The notes under the pieces were generated by a model. It saw only the letters and a list, made by a program, of their open reading frames with translations, did not search any database and was not told the origin of the DNA. Of a stretch of 64,000 nt of DNA, positions 48,590-58,151 are shown in pieces (within the stretch, counting starts at the first letter, position 1; the number at the start of each line of letters is the position of its first letter). Position numbers and translations under genes: made by a program. This stretch comes from Alcaligenaceae bacterium (GTDB lineage: Bacteria; Pseudomonadota; Gammaproteobacteria; Burkholderiales; Burkholderiaceae_B). Location: assembly GCA_030538235.1 (NCBI GenBank), contig JAUNUJ010000003.1, forward strand, positions 1 through 64,000, given 5' to 3'.

Positions 48590-49327
48590 GTGTCAAATCA
48601 AGTTGCTACCTTATTCAAAAAAATCAGTTGCATTGCAGTTGCCGGTTTAAGCCTGATGATGGCTCAAGCGACGATAGCGCAAACTGTCGAAGAGTCAATC
48701 AAAAAAAATCTGTCCGATCGCATTAGCTTGCCTATTGCGGAGGTTCATAAAACTCCTTTTGATAATCTCTATGAGGTGCGAGTGCAGGGCAATGTGGTTT
48801 ATACCGATGCTGATGGCAAGTTTGTTATTTTTAGCGGTCAACTGTACGATTTGGAGAAGAAAGTCAACTTAACTGAGCTTGCCGTCGAAGAAATGAATCG
48901 TGTTGATATCGATTCATTACCTTTAGAGCTGGCCCTTAAGGCGACCTATGGCAAGGGCGGCAACGACCGTATCGTAACCTTTGAAGATCCGAATTGCCCT
49001 TGGTGTAAACGATTGCAAGCCGAATTCAAAAAAATGGACGTGACCGTTTATACCTTTGTTACGCCGATGTTAAGTGCTGATTCTTTTGTGAAATCACGCA
49101 ATATCTTATGTGCTAAGGAACCGGTTAAAACCTGGCAAGATTGGATGGCCAATAATATCAATCCCGCTGAGCAAGATGACTGTCAACCGCCATTTAATGA
49201 AGTCCTCGAATTAATGCAGGCGTCTAATGTCTCTGGAACACCGGCGATTTTATTTGAGAACGGTAAGCGTATCAACGGTTTTGCCGATGCCAGTCGCTTA
49301 ATTTCTGTGATGAAGGAAAAGCCTTAA
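48590..49327 (+). CDS. dsbC: DsbC-type disulfide isomerase with CPWC active site
   Basis: Periplasmic thiol-disulfide isomerase of 245 residues. A signal peptide (to about residue 31, ending TIAQ) is followed by the N-terminal dimerisation domain and a thioredoxin fold with FEDPNCPWCKRL as active site and the cis-proline SGTPAI. E. coli DsbC has CGYC; CPWC differs in both middle residues and may change redox potential. Two further Cys (ILCAKE and DDCQPP) would form the structural disulfide. Start GTG with GAGAGGAG upstream. Confidence 0.88.
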   Translation: MSNQVATLFKKISCIAVAGLSLMMAQATIAQTVEESIKKNLSDRISLPIAEVHKTPFDNLYEVRVQGNVVYTDADGKFVIFSGQLYDLEKKVNLTELAVEEMNRVDIDSLPLELALKATYGKGGNDRIVTFEDPNCPWCKRLQAEFKKMDVTVYTFVTPMLSADSFVKSRNILCAKEPVKTWQDWMANNINPAEQDDCQPPFNEVLELMQASNVSGTPAILFENGKRINGFADASRLISVMKEKP

Positions 49328-49446
49328 TTAGGGCTAAAGCCTTTGTGGTGTTGTTTGTGTTTTAAAACGGGCTGACTCGATGTGTGATCAGAAGGCTTGA
49401 GCTATAGCCGCTTGGTAATTGCTTTTGTGGCTTAGGCGCTGCACAA

Positions 49447-49686
49447 TCAATTCGATCGGGTCCTCTTGGAATCAGTGATTGATTGTTCAGGGGGGCTCGC
49501 TTCCTCAGACGAATCAAAGGCAAAGCTTAATTGAGGTTTCAGCTCATCAATGAGCTGCCTTGCCTTGGCCTTTAGATGTTCAATCTCTGAGTGTTCAGTG
49601 GGGCTGCCCACGGACTTGAATAATTGATAATTGATAGACGCCATTTTCTTTGTTGATGATTTGGACGCTTTTTTGCTGACTAACAA
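49447..49686 (-). CDS. Hypothetical protein, up to 79 aa
   Basis: Not recognised. A Lys/Ser-rich basic N-terminus is followed by a helical middle part (EIEHLKAKARQLIDELKPQL) and an acidic Ser-rich end. It follows the HAD gene on the same strand by 9 bases. The start shown is a TTG; an internal ATG at 49644 (65 aa) with a weak AAAG signal is equally possible. Nearly all of its length lies between genes, so it is probably real, but confidence is moderate. Confidence 0.5.
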   Translation of the reverse strand: MLVSKKASKSSTKKMASINYQLFKSVGSPTEHSEIEHLKAKARQLIDELKPQLSFAFDSSEEASPPEQSITDSKRTRSN

Positions 49687-49695
49687 GAGCCATGC

Positions 49696-50436
49696 TTATT
49701 GCTGTGCAAAGGGGTGACGCAAAAGCTCAGAGAGAGAGCGGACGCGTAAATCAACATAAGCGGGTCTGACAATCTGCTGTGGCCCAAAGGGCGTGTCAGG
49801 ATGGTAAATATAGACCGTTTGCCATCCCTCTTTTTTGGCTGATTTCAAGTTGCTTAGGGTATCTTCTACTAAAACGCATTGCTGTGGTTCCAAACCCAGA
49901 CTTGTCTGTAATTGACGGAGCAGGCTGGGGGCCGGTTTAGGCCTGTACTCACCGAGCACAAGCATCTGGTTGACAGCGCAAATCCCGGCAAAGTACTGAG
50001 TGATATTTAATCCCTCCAAAACCTGAATGGCATAGTGTTCAGGTGCATTGGTCAAAATATATTTAGTCCCCGGTACCGCCTCCAACAGTGCAGGCAGGTG
50101 GTGCTCAAACTTCATGTATTTGGCCACATCAAAGCTATGCGAATCCAGCAAAAATTGCTCAGGATCCATTTGGTGGTGCTTATGCATGCCGATCATGGTT
50201 GCTCCGTAACGCTTCCAGTAAAGCTCACACAGCGCCTTAGCGGCTGTTTTGTCGAGTTGCATGTGTTGCATCACGGCATGCACCATGCCGATACTTATCT
50301 GATCGAAAATGGCATGTGAGGCGTCATGAATGGTATTGTCCAGATCAAAAAACCACACGCGCGAAGAGTCTGATTGCCTCGCGCGATAGGATTGACTTTT
50401 GACTTGTAAGGGGCGAATAAATCGACGACTACTCAT
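49696..50436 (-). CDS. HAD-family pyrimidine 5'-nucleotidase
   Basis: Haloacid-dehalogenase-type phosphatase of 246 residues. Nucleophile motif WFFDLDNTIHDAS (Asp at about 31), ILTNAP (motif II Thr), KPAPSL (motif III Lys) and VEDTLSNLKSAKKEGW (motif IV). The combination matches the SDT1/PhoG-like pyrimidine nucleotidases common next to argB in this bacterial group. The first 25 residues are Arg-rich and not part of the fold. Confidence 0.82.
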   Translation of the reverse strand: MSSRRFIRPLQVKSQSYRARQSDSSRVWFFDLDNTIHDASHAIFDQISIGMVHAVMQHMQLDKTAAKALCELYWKRYGATMIGMHKHHQMDPEQFLLDSHSFDVAKYMKFEHHLPALLEAVPGTKYILTNAPEHYAIQVLEGLNITQYFAGICAVNQMLVLGEYRPKPAPSLLRQLQTSLGLEPQQCVLVEDTLSNLKSAKKEGWQTVYIYHPDTPFGPQQIVRPAYVDLRVRSLSELLRHPFAQQ

Positions 50437-50445
50437 GTTCCGGGC

Positions 50446-51333
50446 TTAAACCGTGATCATGGTGCCCACACCCTCATTGGTCAAGATTTCTAGTAATAAG
50501 CTATGTGGTACACGACCATCAATAATATGAACCGAGTTGACACCGGCATTAGCCGCTTCTAGAGCACCGGAGAGCTTAGGCAGCATACCGCCGGAAATAG
50601 TACCATCCTCAATGAATCCATTGATGCTCTTGGTGTTAAGACGACGCAATAGATTGCTTTCTTTGTCCAAGACACCGGGGATATTGGTTAATAGGACCAA
50701 CTTTTCGGCCATTAGGACTTGAGCGAGACGGCCTGCTACCAGATCGGCGTTGATGTTGTAGACCGCATTGTCCTCTTCGTTAAAGCCGATGGGACTGATC
50801 ACCGGAATAAACTGATCGTTTTGTAGCACCTTGATCACTGAGGGATCAATGGACTGGATTTCACCGACAAAGCCAATGTCTAATGGATTTTCCGGATCGT
50901 CTTGATTGTCCATGAGTTTTTTTCTGGCTTTGATTAGACCGCCGTCTTTACCGGTTAGGCCCACCGCTTTACCGCCTGCTTGGTTGATCATCATGACAAT
51001 ATCCTGTTGTACTTGACCACCCAGCACCCATTCGACTACTTCCATAGTTTCGGCATCGGTGACTCGCATCCCTTGTAAAAACGTACCTTGTTTACCTAAA
51101 CGCTTGAGGGCCTGGTCGATTTGTGGACCGCCGCCATGAACCACAATGGGGTTTAGGCCGATTAGCTTAAGCAGGGCGACATCATGAGCAAAGGTCTTTT
51201 GTAAGTGCTCATCAATCATAGCATTGCCGCCGAATTTAATGACAATGGTTTTGCCATGAAAACGGCGAATATAAGGCATGGATTCAGAGATGATCTCAGC
51301 CTTAATCGCTGGGGTGATACTCGTATCAGTCAT
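50446..51333 (-). CDS. argB: Acetylglutamate kinase
   Basis: Amino-acid kinase of 295 residues, second step of arginine synthesis. [34 protein letters not shown] and [20 protein letters not shown] are family motifs. The length, with an N-terminal helix of about 20 residues before the kinase core, fits the hexameric, arginine-inhibited type, but inhibition is an inference. Other arg genes are not in the window. Confidence 0.95.
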   Translation of the reverse strand: MTDTSITPAIKAEIISESMPYIRRFHGKTIVIKFGGNAMIDEHLQKTFAHDVALLKLIGLNPIVVHGGGPQIDQALKRLGKQGTFLQGMRVTDAETMEVVEWVLGGQVQQDIVMMINQAGGKAVGLTGKDGGLIKARKKLMDNQDDPENPLDIGFVGEIQSIDPSVIKVLQNDQFIPVISPIGFNEEDNAVYNINADLVAGRLAQVLMAEKLVLLTNIPGVLDKESNLLRRLNTKSINGFIEDGTISGGMLPKLSGALEAANAGVNSVHIIDGRVPHSLLLEILTNEGVGTMITV

Positions 51334-51383
51334 CGTTGTCTCTAATGAATGGTGTTTAAAAATACTTGTTATTGTTGAGCCAT

Positions 51384-51887
51384 TTAGCTTTGAGCTAAGG
51401 CTTTTTCTAATTCTTCGACAAATAGATTTTTATCATAGTTGCCGATAAAACTTTTAATGATTTTTCCTTTGCGGTCCACTAAAAAAGCAATGGGCGTAAA
51501 TCGCACATCACCGAAGGCTTTGGCAATGGAGCCATCGGCATCGTGCACAATAGTGAACTCATAACCGCGTTCCTGAATCAGGCGATTGATTGCATCGGTG
51601 CTGTCGTGCTTCATGGCAACGGCAACGGTTTCATAACCCTGATCTTTGTATTTGGCATAATGCTCAATGGTATCAGGCATTTGGCGCATGCAAGTAACAC
51701 AATCCGTAGCCCAGAATTTGTACATGGTGACTTTGCCCTTGAGATCTTGGGTCTGAAAGCTTCGCCCGTCCATGGCGTTAAAAGTTACTTCTGGGGCTGC
51801 TTTGCTAGCGATAACCGTGTTGTATGTAAAAGCGCCCAAAATCGCCAGAACTGCAACAGCAATGATGATGATAAAACTTTTCTTCAT
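51384..51887 (-). CDS. TlpA-like thiol-disulfide oxidoreductase
   Basis: Membrane-anchored redoxin of 167 residues: one N-terminal hydrophobic helix (about 4-26), then a thioredoxin fold with [15 protein letters not shown] as active site (CVTC) and FTPIAFLVD as the cis-Pro strand. It probably works in the periplasm, for example reducing apocytochrome c or a copper-site protein. It is separate from the Lgt-fused protein at 227, which has CGPC. Confidence 0.83.
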   Translation of the reverse strand: MKKSFIIIIAVAVLAILGAFTYNTVIASKAAPEVTFNAMDGRSFQTQDLKGKVTMYKFWATDCVTCMRQMPDTIEHYAKYKDQGYETVAVAMKHDSTDAINRLIQERGYEFTIVHDADGSIAKAFGDVRFTPIAFLVDRKGKIIKSFIGNYDKNLFVEELEKALAQS

Positions 51888-51920
51888 CTGATAAACCTTT
51901 TAAAACTCAATGTGCCACAA

Positions 51921-52661
51921 CTAATTTGCTAAAGGGAAAGTCTGGGTACCGCCACCGGAGGCCTCAGAAGTATTAGCGGAGCTACTACTTGTCGTGCTTG
52001 AGGCTTTGGGGCTTGTGGAAATCCTAGCGGTACTGCTGGCAATATCAAACACTTTAACTACCCCAAGCACTCCGGCCACACCGGCTGCGGCATTGGCTGC
52101 CACATCAGCCTCTTGAGCAGTGACCTGACCCATCAAGTAGACGATACCCTGTGAGGTGGTGGTCAGGATGGTGCCGCTGGGAGCCCCGGAGGTTGCTAAT
52201 AAATCGGTCTTGACCTTAGTGCTAATCCAGGTGTCATTGCTACGAGTTGAGAAGTTGGCGATGGGACCGATTTTGAGTTGATTGACGACTTCGTTGACAT
52301 CATCGATCTCTCGAACTTCCTGCTCGACAATTCGTTTATGCTCTTCGGAGGCCACTTCACCGGTTAATAAAACGCGATGATTAAATGTCGTGGCGTTGAC
52401 GCGGGAGGTATTGGTAGGTACGGCACCAGCAGCCTTGTGTTCGGCATAAACACTGATTTTCTTGTCATTGGCCTGCATGCTTGCCGGACGGCGATCACTA
52501 ACCACAGTGGCAACGCCGGTAGCCACACCACCAACCATCAGAGGGACACAGGCCGATAAGACAGTAGAAGAGGCGAGAAGACCAGCGATCAGTAGCTGAC
52601 GAGAGTTTAGTTTTTTAGACAACTTGACTTTATTAGTACGTGAAAGGGAAGTAGATAACAT
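51921..52661 (-). CDS. dolP: BON-domain lipoprotein DolP-like
   Basis: Outer-membrane lipoprotein of 246 residues (YraP type). Lipobox LSAC at Cys38, two BON domains (about 68-130 and 140-205), then a Ser/Thr/Ala-rich tail that exceeds the E. coli protein (191 aa). DolP binds anionic lipids and supports outer-membrane integrity. The gene follows diaA by 3 bases, the same order as in E. coli yraN-diaA-dolP. Confidence 0.9.
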   Translation of the reverse strand: MLSTSLSRTNKVKLSKKLNSRQLLIAGLLASSTVLSACVPLMVGGVATGVATVVSDRRPASMQANDKKISVYAEHKAAGAVPTNTSRVNATTFNHRVLLTGEVASEEHKRIVEQEVREIDDVNEVVNQLKIGPIANFSTRSNDTWISTKVKTDLLATSGAPSGTILTTTSQGIVYLMGQVTAQEADVAANAAAGVAGVLGVVKVFDIASSTARISTSPKASSTTSSSSANTSEASGGGTQTFPLAN

Positions 52662-52664
52662 CCT

Positions 52665-53252
52665 CTAATCTCCAAGAATGGCCGCATCCAGACCATCACA
52701 TAAAACGTGTAAAAGTAAGATATGGATCTCTTGAATCCTCATGGTGCGGTCGTGAGGTACACAAAGGTGAATGTCATTAGATGTCAACATCTCCCCAATA
52801 GTTCCGCCACCCCGACCAGTTAGTGCAATCACGGGGATATCATACTCTTTGGCGGCCTCGATAGCACGGAGCACGTTGGTGGAGTTACCGCTAGTGGAAA
52901 TTGCAACCAGTATATCGGCGGGTTGAGCTAGGGCGCGGACTTGACGCTCAAATACTTGATCGAAGCCGTAGTCATTGCCGACTGCGGTCATGATGGAGGT
53001 GTCAGTATTGAGTGCAACACCGGCTAGCGGAAAGCGCTCGCGCTCGAAACGTCCCACTAGTTCGGCAATAAAATGTTGAGCATCTGCAGCGGAGCCGCCA
53101 TTGCCGCAAGCGAGGATCTTGCCATTGTTGCTAATCGTGTGGAACATCAAGTCAATCCCTTGCTGTAATGGTTCGGCAAGAGCCTCAAGGCTTGTTTCAA
53201 CCAGGGCGGCATTGTCCCTGAAGTGTTGCTCAATGCGATTTAAAGTGCTCAT
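52665..53252 (-). CDS. diaA: SIS-domain protein DiaA (GmhA-like)
   Basis: Sugar-isomerase-fold protein of 195 residues. CGNGGSAADAQHFIAEL, AISTSGNSTNVLRAI and the GGTIGEM segment are SIS features. GmhA (heptose isomerase) and DiaA (DnaA-binding) are paralogues; the yraN-diaA-dolP context favours DiaA, but with waaC present a GmhA activity must exist somewhere in this genome. Call from context. Confidence 0.85.
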   Translation of the reverse strand: MSTLNRIEQHFRDNAALVETSLEALAEPLQQGIDLMFHTISNNGKILACGNGGSAADAQHFIAELVGRFERERFPLAGVALNTDTSIMTAVGNDYGFDQVFERQVRALAQPADILVAISTSGNSTNVLRAIEAAKEYDIPVIALTGRGGGTIGEMLTSNDIHLCVPHDRTMRIQEIHILLLHVLCDGLDAAILGD

Positions 53253-53353
53253 GTGATGTGTATAACTAGATGGTTATTAATTCAAAACGTCAGACTAATA
53301 TCATAGCTCAAAGTTTAACCGCACTCAGGCTGATTCGAATTTACCTAAGCAAT

Positions 53354-53908
53354 TTATATAAAGGCGTTTCTAAGCCATTGAAAACTTTGCTCTTTGCCGT
53401 CAAAAGTGACAACATCAAAGCGACACAGAGGGATTTCTTTTAGCGCCAGTTGCTGACATAGTTGAGGTAGAAAGTAATTAGCACTTTGTCTGAGCCGCTG
53501 TTGTTTTTGTTTATCGATACTGGCCGCCGCATCACCATAGGATGATCGACTACGCTGTCTTACTTCGACAAAGACCAACGTCTGATAGTGGAGCATCACG
53601 CAATCGATTTCACCGGATTTGCAGCGTAGATTACGAGCAATTAAAACCATGCCCTGCATTTGTAAATAATTGATGGCTAGCAGTTCATATTCTTGTCCTT
53701 GGGCTTGGGAAGCGGAGAGATTTGAATTCAGAGCGTTATTGGGCGTATGATTGCGTTTTTTGCGCTTCGCACCATACCGACCATAAGGCCGTTTTAGACG
53801 AGGACTGGCAGCCAGTGCGAAAACCGTCTCTTGATCGCTTGATTTATGATGCATGGTGCTTTTGAGGGTGGTGGTGGTCAGATTGAGTTTAGTCTTATCG
53901 TTTTTCAT
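53354..53908 (-). CDS. yraN: YraN/UPF0102 nuclease-fold protein with long N-terminus
   Basis: The UPF0102 core starts near residue 71 (GQEYELLAINYLQMQGM) and has GEIDCVMLHYQTLVFVEVRQR, a restriction-endonuclease-like Asp/Glu-x-Lys-type site in which the usual Lys is Arg or Gln. Total 184 residues against a normal 110-130, since about 70 Thr/Lys/Arg-rich residues precede the core. No good alternative start is seen inside this extension, so it may be real. Biochemical role unknown. Confidence 0.83.
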   Translation of the reverse strand: MKNDKTKLNLTTTTLKSTMHHKSSDQETVFALAASPRLKRPYGRYGAKRKKRNHTPNNALNSNLSASQAQGQEYELLAINYLQMQGMVLIARNLRCKSGEIDCVMLHYQTLVFVEVRQRSRSSYGDAAASIDKQKQQRLRQSANYFLPQLCQQLALKEIPLCRFDVVTFDGKEQSFQWLRNAFI

Positions 53909-53971
53909 AATACGCTCACCTTGCTCCGTACTAAGGGTTAAAATCTTTATCTTAGTTAGGGGAAGATGATA

Positions 53972-54925
53972 ATGATTACATACGGCGCAAATTGTCCACC
54001 TGCTCTAGCAGTTGTTGGCCATGACAGTGAATTAATTGATGTATCGATGCGTGAGCGACTGCAGCGACAGCATTGGCCTAGCGCATGCCTTTATATCGTG
54101 GCCACACCGATTGGTAATCTAGCGGATATCTCTCAGCGCGCACTCTATACCTTGCAGATGGTCGATGTCATTGCCTGTGAGGATACGCGATCTACTCAAG
54201 TTTTATTAAATGCCTATTCGATTCATAAGCCATTAATTGCCACTCACCAACACAATGAAGCCGTAGCGGCAGAAAAGCTAATTGAGCTTTTGGCAAGCGG
54301 TAAGCGTGTCGCTTTAGTCTCAGATGCGGGCGCCCCGGCAGTTAGCGACCCTGGCGCCAAGGTGGTGGCGAGGGTGCATGAAGCCGGCTTTCAGGTATGC
54401 CCGATTCCGGGTCCTTCGGCCGTTATTACAGCTTTGATGGCCAGTGGTTTTACGAGCGACGAGAACCCCGGTTTTGCTTTTGCCGGTTTTGTGCCGAACA
54501 AAAAGAACGCGCGCCAAGACTGGTTGCAATATTGGTTGACGCAGCCGGTGGCGGTCGTGATGTATGAGGCGCCACACCGCCTCAAGGATTGTTTCAAAGC
54601 CCTGATTGAGTTAAACGCCACTGAAGTTGAGCGTCAAATTATGGTGGGGCGTGAGTTGACTAAGCGCTTTGAAGAAATAGCGATTATGCCCATAGCTAAT
54701 TTGCTGGATTGGTTAGCTACCGACAAGCAGCGTGAAAAAGGCGAGTTTGTGTTGGTTATTGAAGCTGCTAAACAGCTAAAACCTGAGCAGGACTATACGA
54801 CTTTCTTAAAGGAGCTTTTGGCGCATGGTGTCTCGGTCAGAGATAGTGCAAAGATCCTTCATAAGGTCATGGGCGTCTCTAGAGACGAAGCATATCAAGC
54901 CGCCTTGGAGTTAAAAGACAACTAA
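53972..54925 (+). CDS. rsmI: 16S rRNA 2'-O-ribose C1402 methyltransferase
   Basis: Tetrapyrrole-methylase-fold enzyme of 317 residues. LYIVATPIGNLADIS, ACEDTRST, ALVSDAGAPAVSDPG, PIPGPSAVITALMASG and MVGRELTKRFEE identify RsmI. ATG at 53972 has AGGGGA about 8 bases upstream; the earlier ATG at 53966 is too close to it. It carries about 35 extra residues at the N-terminus relative to the E. coli enzyme. It is divergent from yraN, as in E. coli, but the lpoA (yraM) gene is missing between them. Confidence 0.93.
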   Translation: MITYGANCPPALAVVGHDSELIDVSMRERLQRQHWPSACLYIVATPIGNLADISQRALYTLQMVDVIACEDTRSTQVLLNAYSIHKPLIATHQHNEAVAAEKLIELLASGKRVALVSDAGAPAVSDPGAKVVARVHEAGFQVCPIPGPSAVITALMASGFTSDENPGFAFAGFVPNKKNARQDWLQYWLTQPVAVVMYEAPHRLKDCFKALIELNATEVERQIMVGRELTKRFEEIAIMPIANLLDWLATDKQREKGEFVLVIEAAKQLKPEQDYTTFLKELLAHGVSVRDSAKILHKVMGVSRDEAYQAALELKDN

Positions 54926-55022
54926 GCGCCCGCTTGGAGTAAGTCAGGCGCCTAGTTTCGCTCGTATTTCTTTAGTTTTTAAGTCGGTAGTTTGTCAAAA
55001 AGCCAATCTTAGACTGCCGAGC

Positions 55023-55742
55023 CTAGAGGGTCGGTTTGCCTTTAGGTAGAAGCTCGATTTTAACCTTGGCCTTGCCATTTTGAACCATACCTAAAGCCTT
55101 GGCCGCTGCGTAGGACATATCAATGACGCGATTGCCATGGAATGGACCACGGTCGTTGATGCGTACCACCACGCTTTTGCCGGTCACTTCATGAGTGACG
55201 CGTACCACGCTATTAAGAGGTAGCTCTTTGTGTGCAGCGGTCAAGCCGTTTTGGTTATAGCGCTCACCATTGGCTGTTTTACGACCATGGAAGCCTGGAC
55301 CATACCAGGAAGCCTCACCGACTTCTGTAAACTCAGAAATCGAAGAGAAAGGCGTATAACGCACTCCCTTGACGACGTAGGATTTACCACGCTTAGCGCG
55401 CACGTGTTGTGCGGTCAGACCCTTTTGGCTCTTGGCTCTTAAAGTGGGCTCTGTTTCTAAGTTGGCTGTTGGCTTGTCTTCAGCGGACGGATTGACGATT
55501 TCCTTCAGCTCATCTGCACTATAAGTCGGTGCATTTTGAAGAGTGCCGTTAAATAGGCGTTCGTATTCACTTTCTGGGAAAATGCCATGAACAGTGATAC
55601 GAAAAGTTTCGTTTGCTGTACTGCTAGTCCCCTCGACAATTTGATTGATAGAGGAGTTTTGCTGTAAGGCGGCCGATGCAGTACCTGCAAATAATAAACC
55701 GCCAGCACTAAGTGCAGAGAACAATGATTTTTTAATATTCAT
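55023..55742 (-). CDS. rlpA: RlpA-family lytic transglycosylase-like protein
   Basis: Exported protein of 239 residues with a signal peptide (cleavage after GTASA near residue 25), an unstructured middle and a C-terminal double-psi beta-barrel: GEASWYGPGFHGRKTANGE, AAHKELPLNSVVRV and RINDRGPFHGNRVIDMS. The catalytic His and Asp of Pseudomonas RlpA appear as His in AAHKELP and Asp in RINDRGP. No SPOR domain. ATG at 55742 gives a proper signal peptide and is preferred over one 24 codons upstream. It follows rapZ by 7 bases. Confidence 0.88.
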   Translation of the reverse strand: MNIKKSLFSALSAGGLLFAGTASAALQQNSSINQIVEGTSSTANETFRITVHGIFPESEYERLFNGTLQNAPTYSADELKEIVNPSAEDKPTANLETEPTLRAKSQKGLTAQHVRAKRGKSYVVKGVRYTPFSSISEFTEVGEASWYGPGFHGRKTANGERYNQNGLTAAHKELPLNSVVRVTHEVTGKSVVVRINDRGPFHGNRVIDMSYAAAKALGMVQNGKAKVKIELLPKGKPTL

Positions 55743-55749
55743 ATGTTTA

Positions 55750-56628
55750 TTAGTTGGGCGTCTGGGCTCGATGCCTGACGCGTAGCGGCTTATGGTCAGA
55801 GAAGATTTGAGCAAGTTGTTCTACAACATAAACTGAACGGTGCTGACCGCCAGTACATCCAATGGCTACAGTAAGATAACTGCGAGTGTCTTGCTGATAA
55901 CAGGGTAGCCACTTCCGAATGTAATCGGCGATATCGCTAATTAGCTCGTCTACAATCTCAAATTGTGATAACCATAAAGCTACGGGCTCATCACGACCGG
56001 TTAAGGGACGCAGTTCACGATCGTAATAAGGGTTTGGTAAACATCTTACATCAAAAACCAGATCTGCACTAGTAGGAACCCCTACTTTGAAAGCGAACGA
56101 TTCAAAAGTCAAGAGGATATTTTTCGTATTAATTCCTACGAGGTCCTTTATCCATGCGCGTAGCTGTGCAGGTTTTAAACTTGAAGTGTCAATGTTGTGT
56201 TCTTGCAACTTTAGAGGGGTTAAATACTCTCTTTCGTACTGTACGCATTCTTCTAAAGAGGGTGTTTCACCGTCGGCAGTGCTGAGTCTTTCAGTTAAGG
56301 GGTGGCGTCGACGAGATTCGGAATAACGCTGTAAAATCGTTTGATCACTGGCTTCGAGGAAGATAGTTAGCACTGGTGTGCCACGACTGCGTAAGGCAGT
56401 GATGATGTCCGGTAGATTGCCAATATCGCCGGGTGAGCGAATATCAATAGCAACAGCCACTTTTTTGATGTCCGCCTCACGCGTTGTTGCGACAAAATCA
56501 TGCAATAACTGTATAGGTAGATTATCAACGCAGTAATAACCCAGATCCTCTAACTGGTTTAAGGCAACGCTTTTGCCTGAACCGGAGATACCGGTGATCA
56601 GTACTAAGGGGTTAATCTCTTCGTTCAT
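55750..56628 (-). CDS. rapZ: RNase adapter protein RapZ
   Basis: P-loop protein of 292 residues. Walker A GISGSGKS (13-20), YYCVDNLP, and C-terminal AIGCTGGQHRSVYVVE are diagnostic. In E. coli RapZ guides RNase E to GlmZ and so controls GlmS and cell wall precursor supply; no glmZ is seen in this window. It overlaps hprK by 17 bases. Confidence 0.95.
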   Translation of the reverse strand: MNEEINPLVLITGISGSGKSVALNQLEDLGYYCVDNLPIQLLHDFVATTREADIKKVAVAIDIRSPGDIGNLPDIITALRSRGTPVLTIFLEASDQTILQRYSESRRRHPLTERLSTADGETPSLEECVQYEREYLTPLKLQEHNIDTSSLKPAQLRAWIKDLVGINTKNILLTFESFAFKVGVPTSADLVFDVRCLPNPYYDRELRPLTGRDEPVALWLSQFEIVDELISDIADYIRKWLPCYQQDTRSYLTVAIGCTGGQHRSVYVVEQLAQIFSDHKPLRVRHRAQTPN

Positions 56629-57550
56629 TGTTTGAGCTTTCCAGAATGGCTAAGGATTGACGCTCCATGAAATCGGCTAAGGTGTCAATGCCTCGCAGTT
56701 TCAAAATAGTGTTACGGACTGCGGCTTCAACTAGTACCGCCAGATTGCGTCCAGCTAGAACAGCTAGTTTAACACGGGGCATCGGTAGCCCTAAGATGTC
56801 TTCAGTCTGATTATGAAAGGGCAATCGCTCAAAATCTTCGCCATGCGATTTAAGCAGGTGCACAATCAGTTTTAAATTCATTTTGCGACGTACAGATGTT
56901 TCACCGAAGATGGTTTTGATATCCAGTAAGCCAATGCCGCGCACCTCCAACAGGTTTTGCAGCAAAGGGTCACAGCGGCCCTCGATCACACTGGGCGCAG
57001 GGCGCGTGAATTCAACCACATCATCGGCGACCAAGCCATGACCTCTGGAAATTAGTTCAAGCGCTAATTCACTCTTGCCCAGCCCGGATTCGCCGGTGAT
57101 TAGTACACCTAAACCCAGAACATCCATGAAGACACCATGGACCAGAGTTTTTGGCGCAAAGGAGCGACTCAGATAGATGCGTATCACCTCGATGAGATAA
57201 GCTGCGTCTACCGGGCTGCTTAAAAGAGGGATGCCTTGTTCTTTACAAAACACCTCTAGGGCAGGAGGTACCTCCAAGGCCTCGGCAATAATAATGCAGG
57301 GGACGTTGTGGTTTTTGAGTTCCTTGAGCGATCGATTTTGGGTTGCTTTTGGAAGGCGTTTAAAGAAAGTAATTTCTTCGATGCCAAAAACCTGGATCCG
57401 ATCCGGATGAACCATATTTAAGTGACCAACGAGATCGGCAGAAGAGAGTGCCTCTTCAGCTAAAGCCTGATCGCCGCGGTCCTCATTGGCTATCCAAGAT
57501 AAAGCTAAGCTGTCTTTGTGCTCTTCAATCAGATCTCGGATAGTTATCAT
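56612..57550 (-). CDS. hprK: HPr kinase/phosphorylase
   Basis: Bifunctional serine kinase/phosphorylase of 312 residues. Walker A GESGLGKS (153-160), LVADDVVEF and the MNLKLIVHL signature. In proteobacteria with only a nitrogen-type PTS it modifies HPr (or NPr) to adjust the phosphorelay. It lies between ptsN and rapZ, the usual order for this group; an HPr gene is not in the window. Confidence 0.95.
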   Translation of the reverse strand: MITIRDLIEEHKDSLALSWIANEDRGDQALAEEALSSADLVGHLNMVHPDRIQVFGIEEITFFKRLPKATQNRSLKELKNHNVPCIIIAEALEVPPALEVFCKEQGIPLLSSPVDAAYLIEVIRIYLSRSFAPKTLVHGVFMDVLGLGVLITGESGLGKSELALELISRGHGLVADDVVEFTRPAPSVIEGRCDPLLQNLLEVRGIGLLDIKTIFGETSVRRKMNLKLIVHLLKSHGEDFERLPFHNQTEDILGLPMPRVKLAVLAGRNLAVLVEAAVRNTILKLRGIDTLADFMERQSLAILESSNNERRD

Positions 57551-57564
57551 ATGTCTTTACCCGG

Positions 57565-58017
57565 CTATTGTTGCTCAGTGAACAAGTCATAGATTGCTTC
57601 AGGGTCTTCTAGAGTTTGCAGTTGCTCTCTAGTCTCTGAATTGGATAGGATTTTAGCCAAGGAGGCTAAAATTTCCAAGTGCTCTTGGGTGGCGTTTTCA
57701 GGCACTAACAAGATCACCAAAATATTGACGTTTTGATTATCCGGTGCGTCAAAAGGAATGGCATTTGTCAGGCGCATAAAAGCCGCAGCCGGTGTCGTCA
57801 GGTTGGGGATGCGGCCATGTGGCACAGCAACGCCGTGACCCAAAGCCGTAGAGCCGAGCCTTTCTCTAGAAAAGAGACTGTCAAAGACAGTAGAGCGAGA
57901 AACTCCCTGATTGTTTTCAAAGAGTAGAGCAGCCTGTTCAAAAGCACGCTTTTTGCTAGTGACATTTATGTCGAGAAGGATGTTCTCGACGCTCAAAATA
58001 TTCGCAAATTGGTTCAT
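57565..58017 (-). CDS. ptsN: Nitrogen-regulatory PTS EIIA (EIIANtr)
   Basis: EIIA domain of 150 residues, normal length. The phosphorylated His is His67 in VAVPHGRI. It has no EIIB or EIIC partner and so is regulatory; in other bacteria it controls potassium channels and sensor kinases by direct binding. Followed by hprK after 14 bases. Confidence 0.94.
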   Translation of the reverse strand: MNQFANILSVENILLDINVTSKKRAFEQAALLFENNQGVSRSTVFDSLFSRERLGSTALGHGVAVPHGRIPNLTTPAAAFMRLTNAIPFDAPDNQNVNILVILLVPENATQEHLEILASLAKILSNSETREQLQTLEDPEAIYDLFTEQQ

Positions 58018-58151
58018 ATGTGAGTTATTTTCCTCGAAAAGAGGGTTCTATCATAACTAAAAATCAAACTGAAGAATGAAAAACCCAGCTAATTGCCGGG
58101 TAAATTTTACTATATGTGAAAAAACATTTGATGACTAGTGATAGATCAAGA

